A DNA stretch of 64,000 bases from Trebouxia sp. TZW2008 (lineage: Eukaryota; Chlorophyta; Trebouxiophyceae; Trebouxiales; Trebouxiaceae): assembly GCA_002118135.1 (NCBI GenBank), contig BDIU01000273.1, forward strand, positions 124,001-188,000. The letters run 5' to 3'. Below, one piece after another: positions 26,301 to 36,968 of the stretch (its first letter is position 1; each line of letters begins with the position of its first letter). Both the position numbers and the translations under genes were made by a program. The notes under the pieces are model-generated. The model did not search any database, was not told where the DNA came from, and was given only the letters and a program-made list of their open reading frames with translations.

Positions 26301-26387
26301 GATTTGATACAACTAGCAAGGGAAGCTGATGAGGAAGCAATGAAGTCTGGCAGATTAGTCCGTTTCCATTCAGGTATTCATGAATGA
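20387..26387 (+). CDS. Cytochrome P450 monooxygenase, membrane-anchored
   Basis: Haem-thiolate monooxygenase; substrate unknown, family not assigned. Exons: 20387-20569, 20790-20948, 21214-21315, 21867-21975, 22508-22608, 22928-23056, 23508-23735, 24170-24251, 24700-24781, 25296-25468, 25975-26387; in phase, 586 residues. An N-terminal hydrophobic anchor (about residues 4-22) is followed by the Pro-rich hinge PGPKPWPVIGN. The C-helix WRQLRR is present. The I-helix oxygen-binding motif is GAGYDTTA (about 313-320). The K-helix ExxR is E378-R381 (KETLR). The PERF-like motif is FWPERW. The haem loop is FSSGPRNCIG (about 470-479, ligand Cys477). A roughly 50-residue charged tail follows the haem domain. 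Two truncated copies of exon 10 stand directly before it at 135-bp intervals. ER location is inferred from the anchor. Confidence 0.93.
25012..25410 (+). repeat. P450 exon 10 triplicated at exactly 135-bp spacing
   Basis: The exon start (GCAAGCA...GACCTGGAAGTGAAGGG-like) recurs with its key GA dinucleotide at 25039, 25174 and 25309. Copies 1 and 2 read DLEVKGFRISRG then TIVISANEM, stay open to a TGA at the same place (LYH stop), and lack the rest of the exon. Copy 3 continues into FWPERW and is the one in phase. Copies 1 and 2 are more like each other than like copy 3 downstream of RGTTI. Confidence 0.92.
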
Positions 26388-27445
26388 GCTGCCTTGTTCA
26401 GAGAGGGCCATGCAAAATTTGAGGTTCAGTACATGTTTGAGTGTTGGGATCTTGCTGTCAAAGCACCAATCAAGTGAAATTCGCCTTGGATACGGCATGT
26501 TTCGGCTCAATATGTTACAAATAAACAGCTTCAAGAGCTGATCAGTCTGGTGTACATGTACTTGGACATGATATAGTGTTGCAGCACCAAACGTTTTGTC
26601 AATTTGATTTACAGGACTGTGTCGTGGACTGTCATCAAACAGGGTGGAACACAGGGTCAGTTCAACCTTGCCTGCTTGGCAACAGATTCTGTCTGAATAA
26701 ATTGAATCAGGCTATTTGTGCCTGCTGCCTGAAATTAAACGGTTGCGGACAGTAGCTGTTGTGTAAGGTCTGAAGTTTACAAGGCTTGTTAAGTCAGCTT
26801 ATAAACGACCATTACAGCAAGTATCTTGGTGCCATAGCATCTCAAGATTGTATAGATTTGTGTCAAGTTCAGCTGCTTGCCAACCATGCACTCTTTGACT
26901 GGTGATTATACAAGCAAAGCTATTGAATTTATCGTATTGACAACAAGCTAGCACCTGCAACAACCAGTGCAACGAACTGGCGTCTTCGAGTCAGTCAATC
27001 AGACAGCCCCCGGCGACCCCCTCCCTCAATGACTGACACCACTGAATCCTGTGTGACGCTTCTGCTGCAGCGCTTGACCGCGCTGCTTGGCTGATCAGGT
27101 GCGTACTGTGCGTCTGCGTGACTGCCAGCGAAGGTCATGATTCTGTAGAAGTAAACACAGCACGAAAGCCTTGCAGCACAACCCGTTCTTGCAACGGGTC
27201 AAGACGCTGCACGACAGCAGGTAGGTTCCAAGAAACCTCCAGCTGTAACTCACAGTACGACCCTCCTTTCATCAACAGTCAAAATCTAGTGCCAGGCAAT
27301 TCATGCCAGCTCGGTCCTTTTCGCGTTGCACACAGGGATCACAACAAGACATGCCCCAAACAAAGGCAGTTCGGAAGGTCAGTTCTGGTGACTTGAACGG
27401 TTTCTATTTTCGCCAATCTGACGTCGAATTTTGGCTCCTTAAGTA
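26388..27445. other. Intergenic region downstream of the P450 gene
   Basis: About 1 kb with no recognised exon. A short open frame at 27118-27396 could hold a 5' exon of the next gene, but no splice pair supports it. Confidence 0.4.
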
Positions 27446-28300
27446 ATGCATTCCATCGCTCTGACGTTTCGGCACGTTTTAAGCTTTATCACAGCTGCAG
27501 ATTTCATTGGACCACGCACAAACCTAGCTCACCTTGCTGAAACTCACCCTGATTTGGCTTTCGAGGAGTACAAACGGCGCCAGAGCAGCGCGCCTCAAAA
27601 CACATATACAGCTCTGAGGTCAACTCAGAACGCCAAGCTAGCTGACACGCAGATCAGTCCAGAGGTCAGGCATACAAACAAGGTCGTTGAGCACGGTCTC
27701 TTTTTGACAAGCTCACTTGCTAACATCACAGTACTGCATCTTTTCCTGAGGAGCGATGTTGAAAAGATTTCACCGAATTTGAAATTTCCTTTTCATGGTT
27801 GCAGGCTGAGTTGCAAGCTCAAGCAAACTTTCTTGCTCGGGCTGCAAAGGTGCGCAGCATGAATGCTGAGCGACCTTCTGGTCATCAGGTGAGCAAAACA
27901 GTTGCTTCTGGTTGCAAGGGATGAACCTGCTAGTTCTGTGATGCATTGCAAAGCCTACGCCTGTTTGTGTCAGGTAGAGAGATCAGCAGTGCCCCCTGGG
28001 ACTGTTTATTCATTTCCTTTCATTCAGAACGCGTGCTAAGCAGGCTCAGCAAAGCCAGCTTGGGCTCGTTGATCTGGAGGAAAGCCTGCTAATTGTTTAA
28101 CATGCTTCTTGTCTATACAGGAGTATGACGTCGGTGTCTTTGCCACTGAGGATCCTGCGTACATGCCATGCGGAGTGAGCTCTACACCTTACTCACGCCC
28201 AATAGCCAAATTTGATGCCAGCAAACTACAGACATACCAGAAACTCCCAAAAGAGGCACGGCAGCGCTCAATTTGGCAGCGCATATCCTCAATGTTTTAG
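27446..28300 (+). CDS. Small conserved-looking protein of unknown function
   Basis: I do not recognise the family. Three exons join in phase: about 27501-27664 (acceptor GCTGCAG; a contiguous frame also extends upstream to ATG 27446), 27805-27888 and 28121-28300 (stop TAG). The product is roughly 140-160 residues, hydrophilic and helical in the middle (AELQAQANFLARAAKVR), with no signal peptide or membrane segment. The last exon reads EYDVGVFATEDPAYMPCG and ends IWQRISSMF. The true first exon is uncertain: either the ATG at 27446 without an intron, or an undetected upstream exon. The 3' end of the last exon is repeated twice more downstream. The gene converges with the dehydrogenase gene on the other strand. 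Confidence 0.5.
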
Positions 28301-28565
28301 AGATTACACTGACTGCAGTTCATGGTCTCTTGTGACAAGCAACCTACCATGCACCCAAAATCGCCAGCAGAGGTGCATCAGCAGCGGTCGATTTGGCAGC
28401 GCATATTTCAACATTTTAAGGATTACAGCACTTGCAGTTCCTGATCTGTTGTGACAAGCAAGCTACCATAGTACCCAAATTTGCCAAGGCGGGTGCCTTA
28501 GCAATGGTCGATTTGGCAGCGCATATCCTCGATTTTCCAGAGACTACAGCACCTGCAACTCATCA
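28211..28565 (+). repeat. Three tandem 120-bp copies of the end of the last exon
   Basis: The block ATTTGGCAGCGCATAT starts at 28271, 28391 and 28511, that is exactly 120 bp apart. The whole 120-bp unit is repeated, from the ACAAGCAA.CTACCA segment to the TTACAG.AC.TGCA segment. Copy 1 is coding and contains the stop; copies 2 and 3 lie 3' of it. Copy 2 has point changes at the stop (TTTTAA rather than TTTTAG). Confidence 0.92.
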
Positions 28566-29859
28566 AGACTTGCAACAAGCATGCTCACCATGGTACGATC
28601 TTGCAGTCTGTATCATCACTGCTGACAACGTTGATCATATAATCAGTACTGTAGTTGCTGTCATAAGGACCCAACAAGGGCTCCATGCAGACAATGTCAG
28701 CATAACTTTCTGTGTATCACGCTTGCTCTGTCTGTCTCTGTACACCAGCATTGGCGCTTCAGGCGCATCATGTGTGCATCTGTGCGCATATACTTTGGGA
28801 GCATGATGGACACAGTAAGGTGGGTGTGATAACTCGCATTGGTAGTGCAGGAGCATCACATATGGATGTCTGCCAATCGCTCTGGGGAGCATGGTGGGCA
28901 AAGGAAAGCAGTGGCGGATTTTGACTGGTGTGAGTGGCCAAAGGAGAGCAGAGCCTCCTGTGCATTCATGGCAAGGCGCTTACCACCAGCCTGTAAGCAG
29001 TGGCAACTTTGCCGCTCTGCAGACTCACAAAGTCTGCCTCAGAAAACTCAGATCTGCTTGCTGTCAGCGTTCTTATTGCGCTGACAAGCTGGGCGTGTTA
29101 GCCTCTTCAGGGCTGCTGTCATTGGGTTTCTCCCATACATCTAGAACAGCGTTGAAAAGAATCTGATGTACTGTACCAGACAATTTTGAGGTCACCATAA
29201 GCCTTGCAAGTGTGTCTGATAGATCAGGACAGTACCTGGCCATCAATCAATCACATACATGGGTTCATGTGCATCCAACTTCATCATTGTAAGAATGAAG
29301 ATCAATGGGTCATCTCGACTTTTAAGCCTCCACTCATATGCATGCTACTGTACTGCTTGCTGCCATATGTGTTGAAAGCAGAATGGCGAACAGATCAGCC
29401 AATGTCAGCAAAGATCTTTCAAGTGTGGAGCACGATGTCAGCTGAAAGCTGCTTTACAGTGCCAAACGTGAGTTTGGCGCCCTCTAGCAGAACACTGTAC
29501 ATTGATTGTACATTAAGCAGCGGAAATCAGTACTGCAAAATTTGCAAGACAGTGCTGCAACACAGCCTGCTGAACTCAACAACGTCTGGAGTGCAATTGT
29601 TTTGTGCTGCATCCTCAAGCAGCAATCTTCCTACCGTGTTCAGTCAGCAATGTATATCACAAGAATGGATCCAGAGGCAGTACAGCTAATGTGATTCACC
29701 ACTCATCAAGCATAGCTATCAAGCATAGATGTTGCAAGCACCCAGTCGCAGGTACTCTCATGCCCAAGTGACCTTTGAGTCTCAAGCATAGCTATAGTCA
29801 TCATTCCTTCAATATCAAAAGAAGTGCACACCTTTCATAGATATTTCTGACGTTTGCAC
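28566..29859. other. Convergent intergenic region with a further duplicated segment
   Basis: No exon chain was found between the small unknown gene and the dehydrogenase gene. A segment around 28755-28830 (GCGCATCATGTGTGCATCTG...GGGAGCATGATGG) is repeated at about 28845-28915 (GAGCATCACATATGGATGTC...GGGAGCATGGTGG), with a third fragment after 28922. This shows that the duplication habit is not confined to coding exons. Confidence 0.55.
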
Positions 29860-32239
29860 TCACTGATACTGCTTCGTCAATCTATCACTCAACTCCCACA
29901 TGGCGGCTGCTTTGCTCTTATCATACGAGATCTCTGAGCTTGGAACAACTCCAAGCACATTATTGTAGTAAGTGAGTCCCTTAACATCCTGTGCCAAGGC
30001 ACAGTACAGTGATGTCTGTGCGCCTTCTGCTGTGCTGATGAATATCTTTTTCATGAGGTACTGCAGAAACCTGAAGACACAAGCAGCAGGCTGCAGTTAG
30101 TAGACTTCTTGCATTATAGAGACAAGTTGTGTAGCTGACCTTGCCAGATTCAAGCAGTCTTGTACAGGATAGCATATGACACAAGCACCAAGACTCGCTC
30201 CACAGCTTGTGTAGCAAGCAAGCATCTGTTGTGAGATAGACCGTTGCACAAAGCAAGAGAACAGTCATAAAAAGACAGCTTTTGCTTAAAATGCAATGTC
30301 AGCCGCTCTGATAGCAAGCTGCCAATGTTCTCGCATGTGCTCATCAGGTCCCTGCTGCAGTCATCCTGAACAAGTTGAGCACACTGTTACTCACACTTGT
30401 ACTCCTCATTGTGACAAAGCAAATTGATCATGCAATGTATGCAAATGCCAATCAAAACAAGTCTAGAACTCACAGCACATTGATGTTGCAATGTATGCAC
30501 AGCACCATGATTCTGAGTTGTATGCAACTGTCAATCAGAGGAGAAGTGCACGGCTTACTTTGCTCTGGGAAGATTCATCTGAGTGGCAATGACTCCAGGG
30601 TGTAACACAGGCGCAATTAGCTGTGGATACCTTCGCTGCAATTCATATGCATACCATATCCCTGCCAGCTTACTCCTGCATGACATGAACCATTTGTCAC
30701 ATGGTTGACCATGAAAGCATGGCACATGAGCTGAGAGATCTATGGCAATGTGCTGCATCCGCCAACATCAACTTACGCAAAGGTTGGCAACATGCAAGCA
30801 GTCAGATCACGCAGAGAATCTGAATCAATGCCACAACACAAAGCTGATTTGGCACATAGAGGCAAGCGACCTACAAGGTGACTAAAGTCTACTTGCATTC
30901 TACGGTACCAGTACAGCTTCACTACACACAACATCATATGCACGTAGCACTGCAATAGCAAGTTTACTGTACTGAACCAAACCAGTGTGCTGCATGCTGG
31001 TAGAGTCCACCTGCAGTAAGGGACCTGAGATGCATTGTTCCCACTCTTGTATTTGAAGTCTGGTGTAGCCTCCGTGCTCAGCGTGTGAAGCTCAGCATTG
31101 ACAAAGACCACACGACCACCTGCACATCCAGGAAAGCATATTGATTGAAGTTGCCCTGTGAGGCTGCTTGCTACTGCTGTCATTCATGCGCATAATGCGG
31201 ACAAGACATGCTGTGGATGTAGCAAGGCAGATGGTGAAGCGGCAATGGCCGTGACCAATGCGCTAATGGGTGCTGTCAATCATGTAGGATGGTGCAGAAG
31301 GTGGATGATGAGCACACAACAAAGCAATACATATGCAGCGGCCTTGCTTTGTGATGCTGTCAATGTACAACACAACGTTAAATCACGGCAAATGTGAACA
31401 CAGCAACAGAAACATCTGTGGCAACACACAGACATAGCATGGCCGCATCACCTGGAGAAGCCAGATTGGGGAGCAATAGCTGTGTTAGCAGAAAGTGACC
31501 CAGGTGGTTGGTAGCGAAGTGTATCTCATGTCCCTGCTTTGATGTCTGAAACTCGTCAACCATGATGCCAGCATTGTTGATCTGCATCAGAAAATGCAGC
31601 ATGTTGAGGCATCTGTTGCTGGCAGCAGCATATGCTGAAGCAATTTAGTGAGATTGACAGTGCAGGCTGGCAACTTTCGCTGCATGAGATGAGCTGCTGA
31701 TGGTTTGCACCTCACCAGGACATCTAGTTTTCGGCCATCCAAGAATGCCTGCACCTTCTGGACGAAGCTTTTGACGCTGGCAAGATCTGCAAGATCTAGC
31801 GGAATGATCTGAATCTTGAGCTTTTGCCCTGCAAGCATGCACTGTATCCTTGAGTGGCCCGTGGCCAAGTAGGTGCTACCGCACGCAGCGCAGACGCTCC
31901 AGCAGCTTCAGCGAGGTGAAGGCAAAACCGACCTGACTGACTTTCCAGCGACTGGACTGCGGCTTCAGCCTTGACGACACTGCGACTGCCGACAATTACC
32001 GTCGCATTGCGCTTCGCCAACTCTCGAACCGTCTCCAGGCCGATGCCAGCGCTACCTGCTCGCAACAACGTCTCGAGAACTGACGTTCGTAATCAAAGGG
32101 TGCAACATCTGGCTTTACCTCCAGTGACAAGGAAAACTTTCTGCGACAGATCACTGGGAGATGCTGGAACGCTGAACCGCAGTGGAGTCTGTACAAAGGT
32201 GCACCTGACCAAACGCCATATATACTTGAATGCCACCAT
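29860..32239 (-). CDS. Short-chain dehydrogenase/reductase-like protein (classical SDR fold, atypical active site)
   Basis: NAD(P)-dependent oxidoreductase fold resembling the retinol dehydrogenase/WWOX/TIC32 group; substrate unknown. Exons in gene order: 32239-32119, 32055-31933, 31828-31716, 31581-31452, 31119-31025, then 30752 or 30675 to 30559, and 30070-29860 (stop TGA). With the 30752 start all phases agree, giving 328 residues. The N terminus is short and hydrophobic. The cofactor motif TGGSAGIG spans an intron (residues 39-46). Then come [17 protein letters not shown] (NNAG 121-124) and [15 protein letters not shown]. The SSEAH-type segment with the catalytic Ser reads VNAELH instead. 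At the YxxxK site the readable sequence ends SCRSKLAG, without the expected Tyr. A degraded second copy of that exon lies at about 30915-30978. It may be a non-catalytic or mis-modelled SDR. Confidence 0.85.
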
Positions 32240-32433
32240 GAGCAACACTTGGTCTCAGAAGTTGGCCCGACTGACTTGCGGAGTTGTCGCGATGCCGGTC
32301 GCTTGTTGCAGCGGCAAATCTAAAACCGTCTCGACAAATTGACGTCCTCTTTATGTTATGCTTGACAAATCCATAAAAGTTTGTGGTATATAATGTTGAG
32401 TTCTGGGAGGTGGTGGCCAGCCCAGCCAGGACC

Positions 32434-32505
32434 GCCCGTATAGCTCAGTGGTAGAGCGCAGGTCTTGTAAACCTGAGGTCCGTGGTTCAATCCCGCGTGT
32501 GGGCA
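32434..32505 (+). tRNA. trnT-UGU: tRNA-Thr (anticodon UGU)
   Basis: A 72-nt gene folds into a complete cloverleaf. The 7-bp acceptor stem has two G-U pairs. The D arm is GCTC/GAGC, the anticodon stem CAGGT/ACCTG with loop CTTGTAA (anticodon TGT at 32466-32468), a 5-nt variable loop follows, and the T stem CGTGG/CCGCG encloses TTCAATC. The discriminator base is A; CCA is not encoded and there is no intron. Internal A box (TAGCTCAGTGG) and B box (GGTTCAATCCC) are present, and a TTTT pol III terminator lies at about 32514. It stands in the spacer upstream of the minus-strand SDR gene. Confidence 0.96.
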
Positions 32506-33223
32506 CACATATTGCTTTTGCCAGACTACTGTTGTCGCCATGATGTTGAAGTCTGTCATAGTGACAGTGCGGGCAACCGTGATACTTTGACACTCAGACA
32601 GGAGCATGAGGGCATTGATCACTTTTGCAAAAAAGCAAGACAAGGACACAAGATGTAATAAGCCGCTGTTACTACCGATACAGCATCAAACAGATGTCTG
32701 AAATGTTCTAACACAGCACTTGGTCAATCACAGGTGATACCGTACTATCATATGTGACGCCCAGCAAATCTTTTGAACCAAAATGCCTCTCCAGGCTGTC
32801 TTTATAATGACCTGCCCGTGCTCAAAATGTGTTTCATGAAATCAGCCTTTCTCTCAGTAAGCGGCTTAAACTCCCCTACAAAACAATATGTATATAGTCT
32901 ATCAACCAAGCACATGTTGCAAGTCAAGCCCATATGCTAAACGATTGGAATGCAGGCTAGCAAAGAAGTCAAGCAGGGGACCTAGGTCTATTCAGACATT
33001 GCTGTCAACTCTCCAATTTATGTTTGATGATCCTCAATCATCCTCTCGAATAGATATGCGCAAAGCCACACAGAGACACCATACAAACTTCGGCTTTCAA
33101 ATCAGCTGTGCTGACTGTCTATTGATTTACTGAACCTGCAATCAGGAAGCAGAGAACCCCAAAAGTGTACTGACAAGCTTTGGAGAATTGCTGACTTCAT
33201 TTTATTGTATATCACAGCAACAT
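32506..33223. other. Spacer downstream of the tRNA
   Basis: About 700 bp without a recognised gene. It includes the tRNA terminator and probably promoter sequence for the minus-strand SDR gene and the 3' UTR of the next minus-strand gene. Short open frames have no motifs. Confidence 0.5.
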
Positions 33224-35981
33224 TCAATCATTTGAGTCTGTTGCTTTAGCAGTATCAGCAGCTGCTTTTGCTGCAGCGACTGCTGATGCTGCTGTCGTCG
33301 CCGCCTTCTGCTGGCGATATTCTTGAGCTGCCAACAGCGCATTTTTGATTCTGGGGGAGGTGTTGGGGGTCGGGGTGGGTATGGCTCTCTGCCCCCCCGA
33401 AACCGGTGGTTTGCCAGCTGGTTTCTGTGCTCTGATGCTTGCCAGTGCAGCAGCCATAGCATCATCTGCCTTGCTTGATTTGCCACTCAAACCTGCGTCT
33501 TGCGAACCAGCTTCACTGTTTGAGGTGCCTGCAATTTGTGCATTCCTGACAGTGGCTTCAGCTTTTGCTGGCTGTGAAGCATGCAACTGTGACGCTGTGC
33601 CATGTTGGCGCTGACTGGGGTTTAGACTGTTGGGTTGAGCGGCATTGCTGCCACTGACAGTGGTACCTGAGGATGCAGCTGATGCGATTTTGTCCACGCT
33701 GGTGGTGCTGCCATTTGAAACCCATGGAGGGCTACTTGCTGGACTCTGCCCTATGCCCGGGCCTGAATTCCCTACAAGCCCTGGAACAGCGCCATTGCCA
33801 TTGCTGGAGGCAGTTGCATCAGGCCGCTGAGCATTGTTCAAACTTGACTTGGCATGCTGCGCACGCTGAGCCTGCTGTGCCCCTTGTGCTGAAGCACCCT
33901 CCTGCTGCGCACCGTTTGAAGACGCTGCTACACGCTGTGGTTGCTGTACTGCATCTCTCACCCCATTTTGATGCAGACGCCGTGAGAGCAATCTACTTCT
34001 GCCTTCATTACCAGCAGCATCTGAAGGCGATGGTTTCAAACTCTCAGCAGGCGTAGCATCAGCAAGAGCAGAGTCTGCCCTGGCACCAGCCTCAGCAGCA
34101 GACGCTGATACAGCAGCTGTGTCAGCCAAGGCTTGCTGCTGGCGTCTGTACTCCAGGGCCGCTGTCAAAGTTGCAGCGGATTGCGCCTTAGAGCGCTGTG
34201 CTGAGGCTGTGTTTGCGTTCAGCTTGGTAGAGTAGCTGGCTGCTTTCAGTCCTGTTGACCGCCCTGCAATGAAGATCCCAAATAATATAGATGCTATAGA
34301 GGAGTCTCCGCCGTTAGGCGTCAGGAGCCTCGGTCTATAGAGGCAGCTTGGCATTGAATGCTGTACATGCGTATTTGCCTGCTACACATGCAGCCACATA
34401 CATGCTTGCAAGTGAGGTTTTCGAACCTTGCTAGGTGCATGCCCAGCATAATCATCCTTGCCAGTGATGTTTTATGACCCTGCTGACGCACACGCTTCAG
34501 AAATGCGACAAACCTGGCACTCATACGATAGTACAATGGCAACAGAAAGTTGCATGATTGATGACAATAAAGTCAGGCCAGCTTGAACAAGACAAAAAGC
34601 AATCAGCGGATGATTGACGACGACATCAATAAGTGCCATGACTTTGTACCATAAGTCTGCTACAAGAGTGATTAGGCCAGCGTACCAGCTGAGGCACTAG
34701 ACTGTGCATGAACAGTCTCCGGCAGTGCTGCATGCAGCTTGTCACGCAGTATACTGAGGAACGGAAGGACACACCAGCAATGTTGAATTCACAGAAAGGT
34801 CTCAGGTGACAGGCATCACTGCATCCAGCTTGTTGTGCAGTAAGGGTGTGTCTGACAGCAATGTTGACAACGTGCAACACTCAGAATGTGACCAGGATAG
34901 CAACATACCAGCTGAAGCACCGGGCTGGGGATGAAAGACTTCTGGGACTGCTGAATCCAGCTTGTTGCGAAGTATGGTTGTATCTGACAGCAGCCTGTCC
35001 CTCAGGAAGACGTATGCCTTGAACTTCTCCAGCAACCAAGGAATCCCTGCATACATGAAATGACCATCAGCTGTATGTGCCTTCTTGTGGCCCACTGCAA
35101 TGTGTAGGCTCTAAGACTACTAGCTTGTCATGCAGTATGCTTGTATGTGACGGCAGCCTGTGCCTCAGGAACACATATGCCCTGAATTTCTCCACCAACC
35201 AAGGGATGCCTGCACGCATGAAACAGAGGGTTTTCAAGCACATAAGTTACATAGCGACGAAGCCTTTGAAAGCCTCCAGCAAGTGTCTGCATATACTGGG
35301 CGAATGTGTTGTAGGCAAGGACGCGTTTGCTATTCTCTTCTCACAGCAACCAATGACTTCCTACATGCATGGGCGAAAATTTGTCAAGCAGAGCATGCAT
35401 GCCTTGAACTTTTTTGGCAATTTCGTTGACGCCGCATGCACAGGGCAGTGATACTCTGCTGAGCTGTAATTGACCCTTGCAATGTCTTGCAGCATAGCAC
35501 CACAAGGGGTACGTTCTCCCGCCTAAATCCATCTTTGCCATCATGAGACAGAAACAGCGTAGCTTATGCTGTATGCAGTCTTTGGCAGCGCTTCCCATCA
35601 TTGCCAACATGAAACAGAAACAACATAGCGTACGCTGTATGCAATCTTTGGCAGCGAGCTGCAGTGACTCTTGCCTGTGAAACGTCCAGACAGAATCTAA
35701 ACATTTCAGCCAGACGTTTTTGAAGTCACCTGTCTGCTCGACGTCTTTCAAGCCAGGCTTGCAGCCATGCTGATCTTTGAAAGCCGTCGTCCACGGACCC
35801 AGTTCCTCCTGTAACGCCCTGTATTCATGTAACTGCGCCTTGTACGCCGTCATGATTTGAGTCCTGGTCAAAGAGCTGCCTTGTGAGCTGCGGCCGCTCA
35901 AACTGTTCGTTCTGGTCTGCATGCCTCTTCCTCTCACGGGCTTTGCATTGCCTGTGCCTTGCCTACTGAAAGAAGACCGCC
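33224..35981 (-). CDS. Unknown protein with FAM13/Sld2-like helical motif and long Ala/Ser/Gln-rich tail; 5' end unresolved
   Basis: Three exons join in phase: 35981-35730, 35046-34909 and 34263-33224 (stop TGA), about 475 residues; at least one earlier exon must exist. The first exon is basic (GRGMQTRTNSLSGRS), then helical: YRALQEELGPWTTAFKDQHG and KPGLKDVEQT, continuing in exon 2 as GIPWLLEKFKAYVFLRDRLL. The pattern, a helix then F..HG..P...D then K.Y..L...L, resembles the short motif of FAM13 proteins and of Sld2/RecQL4 N termini; this is a resemblance only. The 346-residue last exon is low complexity, rich in A, S, Q, N and G, with ALEYRRQQQ near its start and AQEYRQQK near its end. Both upstream exons are multiply duplicated. 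Function is unknown. Confidence 0.55.
34680..35213 (-). repeat. Four copies of the second exon of the FAM13/Sld2-like gene
   Basis: The functional exon is 35046-34909. A nearly full copy at 35213-35105 keeps the acceptor and reads GIPWLVEKFRAYVFLRHRL, then diverges. Partial copies of the 3' half lie at about 34870-34803 (LLHNKLDAVMP) and 34757-34680 (ILRDKLHAALPETVHAQSSA then a GT donor). The upstream copy is open through the helix, so it could be spliced as an alternative exon. Confidence 0.8.
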
Positions 35982-36590
35982 CTGTAAGCACAAAACAGCT
36001 CTTGCTTACAGCGGCCTGTTGAGGCTGAGTGGCATATTGAGCAGATTGGCCACAGACCGAAGATGCTGCTGCTGAGACTGTTTGTTCTGGTCTGCATGCC
36101 TCTGCCTGTCACAGGCTTTGGCTTGCCTGTGCCTTGGTTACTGAAAGAAGACTGCCCTGTGAGCATCAAGATACAGCCATGCAAGCAGTGAGATCGGCCA
36201 CTGAGAATGTTTGTTCTGGTCCGCATGTCTCTGCCTCTGACAGGCTTGGCTTTGCCATTGCCTTGCGTGTTGGGCAGAAGACTGCCCTGTGAGCATGAAC
36301 AAACTGCCATGTAAACAGTCAGATAGGCCACTGAGACTGTTTGTTCTGGTCTGCATCTCACAGGCTTGGCTTTGCCCTTGCCTTGCGTATTGGGAGAAGA
36401 CAGCCCTGTAGCACAAGAAGAGCGCTTGATTGCGGCGGCCAATTTGGCTTTGATAGCCTGTTGAGCAGTTCAGCAACAGACTGGACACTCTGCTGCTCAG
36501 GCTGTGTGTTCTGCATTGCGTGCCTCTCCCTCTAACTGCTTGGCATTGCCTTTACCTTGTTGATTGGAGGATACGCACATGGGGAAGAAA
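35880..36590 (-). repeat. Five copies of the basic KPVRGRxMQTRTNSLS exon segment
   Basis: Units with an upstream AG and the coding pattern GQSS....GxGKxKPVxGRxMQTRTNSLS start at about 35981 (in phase), 36153, 36288, 36413 and 36573 (weakest). Spacing is about 125-172 bp. Most keep the CACAG or TACAG acceptor followed by GGCDGTCTTCT. Copies 2-4 are open across the motif in the same frame. The gene's true 5' exons may lie among or beyond these. Confidence 0.82.
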
Positions 36591-36968
36591 GCAGAGCACA
36601 GAATGTTGGAACAACAGACAAGTTGCACTCACTGTGCGGGCAGCCTTCTAGCTAAATGAATGAGCATGAAGCAAGCAAGCAAACACACAAGTGGGTGGTT
36701 TGGTGGGTGGGCAAGCGAGCAAGCGACTTACAAGAGCAGCAGTTAGCGCAAATGGAAGGTAGGATAATGTTGCGTGAATATTGGAGGTGACATTGTAGCA
36801 AGTCAAACCCACCAGGTTGACCTAGGAAGATCTGGAATGATATTGTATTGTCTGACTTTCCGCAGTTGAGTATCAGACGCCCCTACCGTATGGCTCAAGA
36901 CAAGCTTGCCTGACGTGACCGAACTGATGCGCCACATACCCGGCAATGTATGCTAGAGAGTGTAGAGT
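36591..36968. other. Short spacer between two minus-strand genes
   Basis: Contains AAGCAAGCAAGCAAAC-like simple repeats near 36673-36725. No exon was recognised. It may hold the promoter and 5' exon of the FAM13/Sld2-like gene. Confidence 0.4.

Noticed and set aside
33224..34354. A single long open frame of 376 codons as an intact one-exon gene
   Set aside because: Its first 30 residues lie upstream of a good TTGCAG acceptor at 34264, and the phase fits the exon at 35046-34909. It is the last exon of a spliced gene, not a gene of its own.
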